This document shows positions 34,379 through 42,676 of a DNA stretch of 48,616 nucleotides, one piece after another. The position numbers and the translations under genes are program-made. Origin of the DNA: JBJEXX01 sp051886215 (GTDB lineage: Bacteria; Bacillota_I; Bacilli_A; RF39; UBA660); contig JBJEXX010000059.1 of assembly GCA_051886215.1 (NCBI GenBank), positions 1-48,616 on the forward strand, in the 5' to 3' direction. How positions within the stretch are numbered: the stretch's first letter is position 1; each line of letters opens with the position of its first letter. Below the pieces are notes generated by a model. That model saw only the letters and a list, made by a program, of their open reading frames with translations, ran no database searches and had not been told where the DNA came from.

Positions 34379-36364
34379 ATGAAAAAGAAAAAGTTTAATA
34401 TAAAATTAATATATATATCTATAGTTACAATTATATTATTGATTCCATTCAGAGCACATGCCATACTTTCTTTTTCTGATATCGGAGATGCTATATCGGG
34501 AAGTGTAAGAAGAACTTTTATTAGTATAGATAAAGCAATTTATGGTTTTGTGGGCCAAATATATGAGTTGTTTTTCGATATTTCTAGATTGAATTTTTTG
34601 GCAGGAGATGTTTATTCTACAATATTTAAAAGAGTGTTTTTGATACTTGGCATATTTATGTTATTTAAATTAACTTTTAGTCTATTAAGATATTTAATTA
34701 GTCCGGATGCATTGAATGATAAGGAAAAAGGAGCTGGAAAATTAATAGGTAGAGTAATCACTTGCGTTTTAATTTTAATAGTTTTGGTACCTTTTGGTTC
34801 CACTGATGCTAAAGATCCAGGAGAATCAGCATCTTCTAAATTAAATGCAAATATTAGAAATCAAGGTATAGCATTTGGTACTCTACAAACAATGCAAGAA
34901 CTGATAGTAGAAAAAAATCTTATAGGAAAAATAGTTTTAGGTAGTGCTGCGGTTCAATATGAGAAAAATACTGATATGGGAGAAAATATAGCCTTAACAG
35001 TTTTTTCGGCTTTTTTTAGAAGAAATCAAGATGTTACTGTAGAAGAATGTGAATATGCTATAAGTGATAACAATGTTACTGTTTATAAATTTGATGATTC
35101 TTCAAAAAAGGAAGAATTTGTAGTGTCTTCTATGAATCAAGCTTATGAATTAGCAGATGTTGTTTGTGATGATGCAAAGAATAGTTATTTATTTACATAT
35201 GATGTATTTATTTCTACAATTGTTGGTTTAGTTGTGGTTGTATTAATATTTTTGTTTACATTTGATGTTGCTATTCGTGGAATAAAATTAGGTATTTTAA
35301 GATTAATTGCTCCAATCCCGGCTATTAGTTATATAGATCCTAAATCATCTAAAGATGGCGCTTTCGCTAATTATATTAAAACATTAATGAGTACATATTT
35401 AGATTTATTCTTAAGACTAGCTATTATCTATGTGGTTATATTATTAATATCTGCAATAGCTGGTGATAACACTACGGTTATTTCTGGTACTACTAATACA
35501 GTTGGAAAAGTAATTATAATAATTGCATTATTATTTTTTGCTGGCCAAGCACCTAAGTTTATTATGCAAGCTTTAGGAATTAAATCTAATGGAACAGGTC
35601 TTGGTTTTGGTGCTGCTTTACTTGGAGGAGCCCTTGCTGGAGGTTTTGCTGGCGCTACTACCGGAGGAGTTGCGGGTGCTGTTAAAGGATTTCTTGGTGG
35701 AGCTGCAGCTGGAAGTCAAAATCAATGGGCAGCGCAAAATGGGCAAAGACCTAATATGTCTGCAAGACAGGCTGCGCTTAACAGAGGAGCTCAACTTGGT
35801 TCGGGAGATCCTAATGCTAAAGGTGAAGGTTTAATAGGAAATATGTTTGGTCGAATAGGTAACCAAATGATGGGAATAAATAAGGGAAGTACAGAAACAG
35901 CTAAAGGAAGAATGTATAAATTACAAAATTTAGCTCGTACAGCTTCATCAGATTTTACAACAAATACTGGCAGACTTTATGGCACGGATAGTAACGGCAA
36001 TAGTTGGAAGGATATTGCGACTGATTTAAATAGTAATGTGCTAAATGCTCAATCAAATGTTACAGCTGCACAAAATCAAAGAGATTTATTATATAATGCT
36101 TATCAAAGAGGAGACGCTGGTATAGATGAAAATGCACTTATGGCTGCTGATGAAGCATTGACGTTGGCTAAATCAGATTTGGTTACAGCCCAAGAAGCAC
36201 AACAAGAAGGAATGTCGCAATACTCTGATTATATTAATACTCAGGCTGGAAAAGCTCAATCTGATTATGAAAAAGCTAACAAACGTTATCAGAAACATGG
36301 TCGTAGCAGTGATGGATTGAAGGCTGTTGGTAAAGATGCATATAGAAAAAGAATAAAAAAATAA
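34379..36364 (+). CDS. VirB6/TrbL-like polytopic channel protein
   Basis: The 661-residue protein starts with a signal-like segment (to about RAHA, residue 28). Several membrane helices follow (about 83-103, 125-140 and a cluster between about 270 and 400), then a Gly/Ala-rich stretch (about 400-445). The last 220 residues are hydrophilic, Gln/Ala/Asn-rich and probably cytoplasmic and coiled. This domain pattern is typical of VirB6/TrbL proteins such as those of Gram-positive conjugative systems, which line the inner-membrane channel. RBS GTGGTG. Its position before the PrgI-like gene fits pCF10-like order. Confidence 0.75.
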   Translation: MKKKKFNIKLIYISIVTIILLIPFRAHAILSFSDIGDAISGSVRRTFISIDKAIYGFVGQIYELFFDISRLNFLAGDVYSTIFKRVFLILGIFMLFKLTFSLLRYLISPDALNDKEKGAGKLIGRVITCVLILIVLVPFGSTDAKDPGESASSKLNANIRNQGIAFGTLQTMQELIVEKNLIGKIVLGSAAVQYEKNTDMGENIALTVFSAFFRRNQDVTVEECEYAISDNNVTVYKFDDSSKKEEFVVSSMNQAYELADVVCDDAKNSYLFTYDVFISTIVGLVVVVLIFLFTFDVAIRGIKLGILRLIAPIPAISYIDPKSSKDGAFANYIKTLMSTYLDLFLRLAIIYVVILLISAIAGDNTTVISGTTNTVGKVIIIIALLFFAGQAPKFIMQALGIKSNGTGLGFGAALLGGALAGGFAGATTGGVAGAVKGFLGGAAAGSQNQWAAQNGQRPNMSARQAALNRGAQLGSGDPNAKGEGLIGNMFGRIGNQMMGINKGSTETAKGRMYKLQNLARTASSDFTTNTGRLYGTDSNGNSWKDIATDLNSNVLNAQSNVTAAQNQRDLLYNAYQRGDAGIDENALMAADEALTLAKSDLVTAQEAQQEGMSQYSDYINTQAGKAQSDYEKANKRYQKHGRSSDGLKAVGKDAYRKRIKK

Positions 36365-36382
36365 AAAGGAGTGTGATATTAG

Positions 36383-36700
36383 ATGGATAGTTATTTAATA
36401 CCTGCTAATGCAAATAGAGGTAAATTAATTTTTGGTTATTTTAGACCTATTGATTTAATAATATTTGGAACAGGATTTGTCGTTAGTTTTATTATGTTAT
36501 TGGTGTTAGATCTTACTTCAACATTAATGGCTGTATTAGCTTTGACACCCGTAGGAATTACAGGAATGTTAGTTTTTCCTATTCCTTATTATCATAATAC
36601 TTTAGTTGTAATTCAAGAATTAATTAGATTTTTAAATAATAGACAAAGATATATTTGGAAAGGTTGGTGTTATAAAAATGGCACAGAAGATAACAAGTAA
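36383..36700 (+). CDS. PrgI/VirB3-like membrane protein
   Basis: A 105-residue protein with a short cytoplasmic start (IPANANRGKLIFGYFRPIDL), two membrane segments (about 26-45 and 48-68) and a basic tail. This is the PrgI family layout, a small partner that sits beside VirB4 in Gram-positive type IV secretion. It overlaps the next gene by 23 bases. Length and gene order (VirB6-like, PrgI-like, VirB4) agree with conjugative elements of enterococci and streptococci. Confidence 0.78.
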   Translation: MDSYLIPANANRGKLIFGYFRPIDLIIFGTGFVVSFIMLLVLDLTSTLMAVLALTPVGITGMLVFPIPYYHNTLVVIQELIRFLNNRQRYIWKGWCYKNGTEDNK

Positions 36701-37226
36701 ATATACAGAAGATTGGTTACCATTAAAAGATATTACTAATGGTGTTATAGTTAATTCTAATAAAGAAATGATAACAGGAGTTAAAATTACTCCAAGAAAT
36801 ATATTCATATTAGATTATCAAACTCAACAAAACGTTATTACGAGTTTGAAAAATTTCTATAATATGATAGATTTTGAATTCTGGTTGGTAGTTGCGGATC
36901 GTCCAGTTGATATTTCAGTATATTTATCACAACTTCAACTTTTATATAATGATACAACCTTTCCTGCAGTTAGAAAATTGATTGCGGAAGATATTCAAAA
37001 AGGTAATTATTTTATGAATAATAATGTTGTAGATACTGAATATTACATTCTTTTTAAAGAAAAAAATAATGAATTATTACAAAAGAAAGTAAGATTATTA
37101 ATCAATGGTCTTGCTGGATGTGGTTTAAATGCAAGTCAAACAAGTAATGATGATTTAAGAGTAGTACTTGATAATTTTTTAAATGGTGGACAAACAACTA
37201 CTTTTGGAACGGTGGTGAGTGAATAA
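36678..37226 (+). CDS. N-terminal part of a split VirB4 ATPase
   Basis: The 182-residue protein corresponds to the N-terminal region of VirB4/TraE ATPases, with WLPLKDITNGVIVNSNKEMI and a following alpha/beta fold and no P-loop. It ends at TAA 37224-37226, and the next ATG shares its last base (TAATG), so the ATPase domain is translated from the same mRNA by coupling. The separation is more likely a natural split than a frameshift, because both parts have complete ends and the overlap is a standard coupling signal. The RBS is GGTTGGTG. Its role is probably inner-membrane docking. Confidence 0.75.
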   Translation: MAQKITSKYTEDWLPLKDITNGVIVNSNKEMITGVKITPRNIFILDYQTQQNVITSLKNFYNMIDFEFWLVVADRPVDISVYLSQLQLLYNDTTFPAVRKLIAEDIQKGNYFMNNNVVDTEYYILFKEKNNELLQKKVRLLINGLAGCGLNASQTSNDDLRVVLDNFLNGGQTTTFGTVVSE

Positions 37227-39010
37227 TGGATATTAGAACAGAAGTAGCTCCTAAGGGATTACAATTTAATCCTAGTGATTTCTTTATTAGTGATAAATAT
37301 GCGACAATTTTATCAATAGTATCTTATCCTAAATATATCACTACAGGTTATTTAGCATCACTTACTAGTATGCCAGGAATAAAAATTGTTGCAAAACATA
37401 TTCCAGTTCCATATACTACTGTTACTAAAATGTTAAATAAGCAAATTGCTGATTTAAAAGTTAAATATAGAGATGAAAAAGATCAAACTTTAAAAGAAAG
37501 ATATAGATTAGACTGGGAAAGTTTGGAAAATTTTGTTGGTATGATTGCCTCAAGTCAATCAAGAATTTTTGATTTTCAAATGCATGTAATGATTACTGCT
37601 GATACTAAAGATGAATTAGAACTTAGAAAAACAAATGTCAAGAATTATTTAGATGCAATGGAATTAAAAGGAATTCCTCTTAGATTTGAACAAGAGAAAG
37701 TATTAAAATCAATTATTCCAATATTTCCATCGCAAGATATAGAAGATAGAATTGGAACACCAATACCATCTGTTACTCTTGCCGCAATGTATCCATTTAT
37801 TTTTGATAGTATTAAAGATCCAGGACTTTCAACTTTACTTGGAGTAGATTTTTCTGGAGGAGTTATCTTATTTAACCAATTCTTATATCAAGAAAAGAAA
37901 GAATTAAATAGAAATAATGCTAATTTAATTTTACTTGGTACATCAGGTAGTGGTAAATCAACTACTGCTAAAGTATTACTTAGAGGACACATCAGAAATG
38001 GTTGTCAAATAATTGCAATTGATCCAGAAAATGAACTTGCTGAAATGACGAAACTTTATGGTGGAGATACCATAGATATCGGTAAAGGTGGAGAGTTTGG
38101 AATGATAAATCCACTCGAAGTTATTGTAGATGCTGACGAAGATGAAGCAAGATCTGGTCTCGGTAATGCAGTTTTAACTCGTACTTTACAATTTTTAAGA
38201 GCATTTATGAAATATTATCAACCAGATATAGAAGAAGATGTATTAACATTATTTAGTGAAGTTGTTCAAGAAACATATAAAAGATTTGGAATGGATTTTA
38301 ATTCTGACTTTACACAATTTGGGCCAAAGGATTATCCAATTTTCTCAGATGTATACGCAACTGTAAAAGGAAAACTTTTATCAATGACAGATGCTACTCA
38401 TGAAAGAGATATAATGGAAAGATTAGAATTGAAATTAAGACCATTGATAGGAGAATTAAAATTCTATTTCGATGGACATACAACAATTACCCAAGATAGT
38501 GATTTCATGGTATTTAATATAAAAGAATTAATGAATTCTGATGAAACAGTACGTAATGCATTATTCTTTAGTGTATTAAAATATGCTTGGGGATTATGTT
38601 TGGATCCTGATTATAATACAATACTTGAAGTAGATGAAGCACATGTATTACTTGCACAAAACAATGTTTTAGGAGCTGATTTCTTAGCTCAAATTCAAAG
38701 ACGTGCTAGAAAATATAATACAGGTACAATTATAATTACTCAACAACCAAGTGATTTTTCAAATCAAGCAGTAATTACACAAGGTAAAGCGATATTTGAT
38801 AATGCTTCTTACTATATAGTAATGGGGCTTAAAAAACAAGCTGTTGAAGATTTATCAATGTTAATAGATTTAAATGATAATGAAAAAGATAGTATAAAGA
38901 GCTATTCACAAGGTGAAGCACTATTTGTATGTGGAAATAGACGTATGAGAATTAATATAGTAGTAACACCTCAAGAATTAGAATCATTTGGTAGTGGTGG
39001 AGGACTATAA
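37226..39010 (+). CDS. virB4: VirB4-family type IV secretion ATPase
   Basis: The 594-residue protein contains the CagE/TrbE/VirB-like domain (about 1-210), Walker A GTSGSGKST (238-246), IAIDPENE (motif after the first strand), Walker B ILEVDEAH (466-473) and TQQPSD. VirB4 powers assembly of the channel and substrate transfer. It is a close match to the Tn916 and pCF10 class. ATP-binding residues look intact. The N-terminal domain is encoded by the preceding gene. It is followed by a 28-base gap and a LytM-protein gene. Confidence 0.9.
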   Translation: MDIRTEVAPKGLQFNPSDFFISDKYATILSIVSYPKYITTGYLASLTSMPGIKIVAKHIPVPYTTVTKMLNKQIADLKVKYRDEKDQTLKERYRLDWESLENFVGMIASSQSRIFDFQMHVMITADTKDELELRKTNVKNYLDAMELKGIPLRFEQEKVLKSIIPIFPSQDIEDRIGTPIPSVTLAAMYPFIFDSIKDPGLSTLLGVDFSGGVILFNQFLYQEKKELNRNNANLILLGTSGSGKSTTAKVLLRGHIRNGCQIIAIDPENELAEMTKLYGGDTIDIGKGGEFGMINPLEVIVDADEDEARSGLGNAVLTRTLQFLRAFMKYYQPDIEEDVLTLFSEVVQETYKRFGMDFNSDFTQFGPKDYPIFSDVYATVKGKLLSMTDATHERDIMERLELKLRPLIGELKFYFDGHTTITQDSDFMVFNIKELMNSDETVRNALFFSVLKYAWGLCLDPDYNTILEVDEAHVLLAQNNVLGADFLAQIQRRARKYNTGTIIITQQPSDFSNQAVITQGKAIFDNASYYIVMGLKKQAVEDLSMLIDLNDNEKDSIKSYSQGEALFVCGNRRMRINIVVTPQELESFGSGGGL

Positions 39011-39038
39011 TTAAATAAATTTTAGGAGGTGGAATATT

Positions 39039-40073
39039 ATGAGTGGATATCAAGCTAAATCAAATAATGATAACAATAAAAAAAGTAATAACAATGATAA
39101 AAATTCTAAAGATAATGCTTCATCTCTAAAAGATAATATACAAAGAAAAGGAGCTTCTATGGCTTTACAAGCTATGGGAGTTCCTAAACCTTTAGCGGAT
39201 GTTGGGGCTAATATGGCTCAGAAAAATAATCTTGGTAAAAAAACTAATCCTGCTCAATTAGCTAAACAACATCAATCAAAAAAGAAAAATGAATCTGAAA
39301 AAAATGATAATGAATCTGATAAATCTAAAAATCAAAGTAATAGTAATTCTAAATTAAAAAACGCAAAAAATGCAGTTAATAATTTTAAAAATGCACAAGA
39401 TGAAGGTAATACAATAAAAATAGCCATCTCTTTTGTAAAAATGATGATTGCTGTAGGACCAGTTGTTATTATATTATTACCTTTTTTAATTATATTGCTT
39501 GTTTTAGTTTCGGTTCAATCAATATTCAGTGATGTTAATGATGTTGATAATATGAATAAATTAAATCCAATTTCTGCTTCTATCGGTGGGGGAACTCCTA
39601 CATCTACAGATGGTATTCAAGGACAATTTTATGCTCCAATACAAAAAAGTGGTGTAACAATGTATGGAGCTGATAGTAATAATAGTGGATTTAATCATGA
39701 TATAAGTGCTGAAACTGGTACCGAAGTATATGCTGCTGCTGATGGAACTGCAACTTTTTATTCAGTACATAATAGTAATGGTAAATTAGTAAGCTATGGA
39801 AATTATATTATCTTAACTACTTCTGATAATTATGAATTTAGATATGGACATTTGTCAGAACTATCGGGATATTCATTAAAATATGGTGCCGGTTCTACTT
39901 ATCCTTCTTCTTGTAATGATTGTCCAAAATATGAATATGGATCTAGAACTGTGAAGAAAGGTGAAGTTATAGGAAAAGTTGGAGAAAGTGGAAATGCAAG
40001 TGGAGCACATTTGCACTTTGAAATAAGAAAAGATGGAACCAGAGTTGCACCTGAAAGTTATGTTGGTTATTAG
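39039..40073 (+). CDS. Membrane-anchored LytM/M23 protein with a missing zinc ligand
   Basis: The 344-residue protein has an Asn/Lys/Ser-rich cytoplasmic part (1-125), one membrane segment (about 127-165) and a C-terminal LytM/M23 domain (about 195-344). GAHLHFEIR supplies His324 and His326, and YGHLS supplies His271. The first zinc motif, normally HxxxD, reads SGFNHDIS. Asp221 aligns with the conserved Asp, but the His position is Gly217, with a His instead at 220. So it may be inactive or atypically metal-bound, like Bacillus SpoIIQ. Such proteins can instead bind peptidoglycan or a partner protein. It is in the place usually held by a wall hydrolase in conjugation systems. Confidence 0.85.
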   Translation: MSGYQAKSNNDNNKKSNNNDKNSKDNASSLKDNIQRKGASMALQAMGVPKPLADVGANMAQKNNLGKKTNPAQLAKQHQSKKKNESEKNDNESDKSKNQSNSNSKLKNAKNAVNNFKNAQDEGNTIKIAISFVKMMIAVGPVVIILLPFLIILLVLVSVQSIFSDVNDVDNMNKLNPISASIGGGTPTSTDGIQGQFYAPIQKSGVTMYGADSNNSGFNHDISAETGTEVYAAADGTATFYSVHNSNGKLVSYGNYIILTTSDNYEFRYGHLSELSGYSLKYGAGSTYPSSCNDCPKYEYGSRTVKKGEVIGKVGESGNASGAHLHFEIRKDGTRVAPESYVGY

Positions 40074-40082
40074 GAGGAAGTA

Positions 40083-41696
40083 ATGAAAAGTATTATAGTT
40101 AAAACAATCAAGATATTTTTAATTATATTTAATGTTTTTTTTCTAGTTAGTTTTGTAGAAGCTGAATCAGCAGAAATGGCTTTTTATAAACGTGTGGAAA
40201 AAGTTTATAATGAATTAAAAGAAAATAATTCAACACTAGATACTACGGTAATTGGCAGTACATATTATATTACACAAAAATATACGAATATAGGATATAT
40301 TTATTATACTGAAGATGTAATAAAACAGCTTTTTAAATATGAAAATTCCAATCCTAATATCGCTGATGGTGAAACTATCACATATTCAGAAGAAGCATAT
40401 AGAAAGAATATTAGAGAATACTGGTTTAATAAAGAAGAATTTAAAAATTTTTCTGATGAAAAAAAAGACAAAATGGTTGATGAAATATATACTCACATAG
40501 AGATGTATAAATATTTAATGGGATATGAAGAAAATTCAACAAATGGTACTTGTTCTTATAATGTTGGAAATAAAACAGTTTCTAATCTTAAAGTTCGTCT
40601 TATGTATTGTGATGGTTCTGGACCAATTGAAAGTGAAGAATTAATTGATTTTGAAGAATATATTATAGGAGTTGTATCTCAAGAAAATGGTAATGGACCA
40701 TATGAAGCTTTGAAAGCCCAAGCAGTCGCAGCTCGTAGTTATGCGATAATGCGTCCAAATGCGATGAATAATGCTTTGGGAACATCTTTAAAAGAAGAAA
40801 ATGGCTCTTGGATTTTATCACTTCGTAGTTGTACCAATGATCAAGTATTTTGTAATCCTAGTAAAGGATGTTGGTCTAATGTAACTGGTGGACAAACTAG
40901 TGATGGAAATCCTGGAAATTGGAAAAATTGTACAGTTTATTCAGGATATGATAAATCTAAAAATTGGACTAGAGGACCTCTTGCGGAAGATAGTCAAGTT
41001 CGTAAGGCTGTAGAAGAAACCAGAGGACAAGTAGCTGTTGATTCTAATGGAAAAGTTGTTTATATGTCATATACTAATACTAATCAACAACGTTGGAACC
41101 AAATGGCAAAAGCAGGTAAAGATTATTTTGAAATATTAAAGAAAGATTATTCTAAAGTTTCAACTATTACTTCTAATTGTTCTTCTCAAGCAGGAAATGC
41201 TGAAGCTGAAGGTTGGAAACAATATGAAGGTCCTTGGAGTGGGAAATATATTGGTTCAAAAACACTAAAACAAGTTGGATGTATGATAACTTCTACTGCT
41301 ATTCAAATTGCTAGAAGTGGAACAAAATTAAATGTCTCTAATTTTGATCCAGGAGTATTTCTTGACACTATTAAAGCCAATGGTGGAGTTTCTGGTAATA
41401 GTTTTAATGTAAATGATTCATCTTGGGAAAGTATAGCGCCTAATTTTAAAGTTGGTGGAGTAGTAGAATTTAGTGGAAGTAATCAAGATAAAATTAATAA
41501 AATGAAACAATATATTACAGGAAATAATTATCTAATTGTTAGATTATACCATCCTGGACAACATTGGGTGGCTATAACAGGTATAGAAGGAAATAAAGTA
41601 ATTATGGCTGATCCAGGAAGTACAGCAACAGAATTTACTAGTAAGTATGATATATCTACAGTCACAAAAGGTTATTATTTTGTAAAAAAAGATTAA
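40083..41696 (+). CDS. Exported SpoIID-domain plus C39-like protease/amidase fusion
   Basis: The 537-residue protein has a signal peptide (about 1-28) and a helical region (to about 155). A SpoIID/LytB domain follows (about 160-340), with EEYIIGVVSQENGNG and AVAARSYA; Glu201 aligns with the catalytic Glu of the SpoIID lytic transglycosylase. A C-terminal papain-like C39-type domain (about 375-535) has Cys400 in QVGCMITS, His494 in GQHWVAI and Asp510 in MADPGS. So one polypeptide may cut glycan strands and stem peptides or proteins. It replaces the usual SLT plus NlpC/P60 enzyme of Gram-positive conjugation systems. The mature part probably sits outside the membrane next to the channel. Confidence 0.85.
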   Translation: MKSIIVKTIKIFLIIFNVFFLVSFVEAESAEMAFYKRVEKVYNELKENNSTLDTTVIGSTYYITQKYTNIGYIYYTEDVIKQLFKYENSNPNIADGETITYSEEAYRKNIREYWFNKEEFKNFSDEKKDKMVDEIYTHIEMYKYLMGYEENSTNGTCSYNVGNKTVSNLKVRLMYCDGSGPIESEELIDFEEYIIGVVSQENGNGPYEALKAQAVAARSYAIMRPNAMNNALGTSLKEENGSWILSLRSCTNDQVFCNPSKGCWSNVTGGQTSDGNPGNWKNCTVYSGYDKSKNWTRGPLAEDSQVRKAVEETRGQVAVDSNGKVVYMSYTNTNQQRWNQMAKAGKDYFEILKKDYSKVSTITSNCSSQAGNAEAEGWKQYEGPWSGKYIGSKTLKQVGCMITSTAIQIARSGTKLNVSNFDPGVFLDTIKANGGVSGNSFNVNDSSWESIAPNFKVGGVVEFSGSNQDKINKMKQYITGNNYLIVRLYHPGQHWVAITGIEGNKVIMADPGSTATEFTSKYDISTVTKGYYFVKKD

Positions 41697-41711
41697 AAGT
41701 TGGGTGAAAAA

Positions 41712-42617
41712 ATGAAAAATGAATCAAAAAAGCAAAAATTTCTAATAATTTTCGGTATTTTAGCGATTATTATATGCTTAGGTATAATTATTAAATCTAA
41801 TTTAGATTCTAGAAAAAGTTTTATCATTATTGATACAGAAACTTGGGCATATACTGACAAAGAATGGTATAATTTAAATAATACATCTAATGTATTTGAT
41901 AATTACGATTTTAATGTATATGCAGATAATAAGTATCAAGGAAAATATGAAATGAAATATTTTAATGATATTTGGTATTTCTTTGATGAAGAAAACGATT
42001 CTCATAAATTTAATGGAGATATATTTGCTTATGCTGGGAGCGAAAAAGTAGATCTTATAGATATTTCAAAAGAAGAATTAAACGAAAATGATTTGAGTAC
42101 AATAAATAATGCTTTAAAAGAAAAAAACACAAGTATTTCATCATTAGAAGAACTTACTATAAAAGAAAAAATAGAATATGATTTTAATAAAGATGGTCAA
42201 TTAGAAACTATTTACAATATAAATAATATTTCTAATGATTATAGTAATGAACAAGTATTTACATGTGTAATTTATCAAGATAAAATAATGATATATGATG
42301 ATGATATTAAAGAAAATGAAGATGACTTATATAGTTATAATTTAAAATATCTAATAAACTTTGAAAATAAAAATAATCTTATTTTATCTGCAGGAAAAAA
42401 TTTAGATATTAGTAGTACTAAATATTTAATGTATACTTTTTCAAAAAATAAGTTTGAAAAAATAAAAGAATCTTCAGATCAATATATAAATATTAATGCC
42501 AATAATAAAGATAACTTTAATTTAGATTTAATAATTATAATATTAACTATTGCTATTATTGCAATTATAGTATTTACTTTTATAAAAAGAAGAAAAGAAT
42601 CTAATAATAAAATATAA
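41712..42617 (+). CDS. Membrane protein with two terminal TM segments, unknown function
   Basis: A 301-residue protein with an N-terminal membrane segment (about 10-27), a Tyr/Asn/Asp-rich extracytoplasmic part of about 240 residues and a C-terminal membrane segment (about 270-292) with a basic tail KRRKE. ATG 41712 follows GTTGGGTG; an in-frame TTG at 41700 is less likely. It lies between the SpoIID-protein gene and virD4, in the same direction and without a terminator, so it is likely part of the apparatus. No family recognised. An acidic EF-like piece, DFNKDGQLE, lies near residue 157 and resembles a calcium-binding loop. Confidence 0.72.
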   Translation: MKNESKKQKFLIIFGILAIIICLGIIIKSNLDSRKSFIIIDTETWAYTDKEWYNLNNTSNVFDNYDFNVYADNKYQGKYEMKYFNDIWYFFDEENDSHKFNGDIFAYAGSEKVDLIDISKEELNENDLSTINNALKEKNTSISSLEELTIKEKIEYDFNKDGQLETIYNINNISNDYSNEQVFTCVIYQDKIMIYDDDIKENEDDLYSYNLKYLINFENKNNLILSAGKNLDISSTKYLMYTFSKNKFEKIKESSDQYININANNKDNFNLDLIIIILTIAIIAIIVFTFIKRRKESNNKI

Positions 42618-42676
42618 AATTACCTTGAGTATTTTATAAAAAAATATTACAATATATGTAATTGGGAGGAAGTCTT

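Noticed and set aside
35589..35834. Plus-strand open frame of 81 codons inside the VirB6-like gene
   Set aside because: It is a second frame across the Gly/Ala-rich repeat region, with a Leu/Glu-rich low-complexity product and no RBS.
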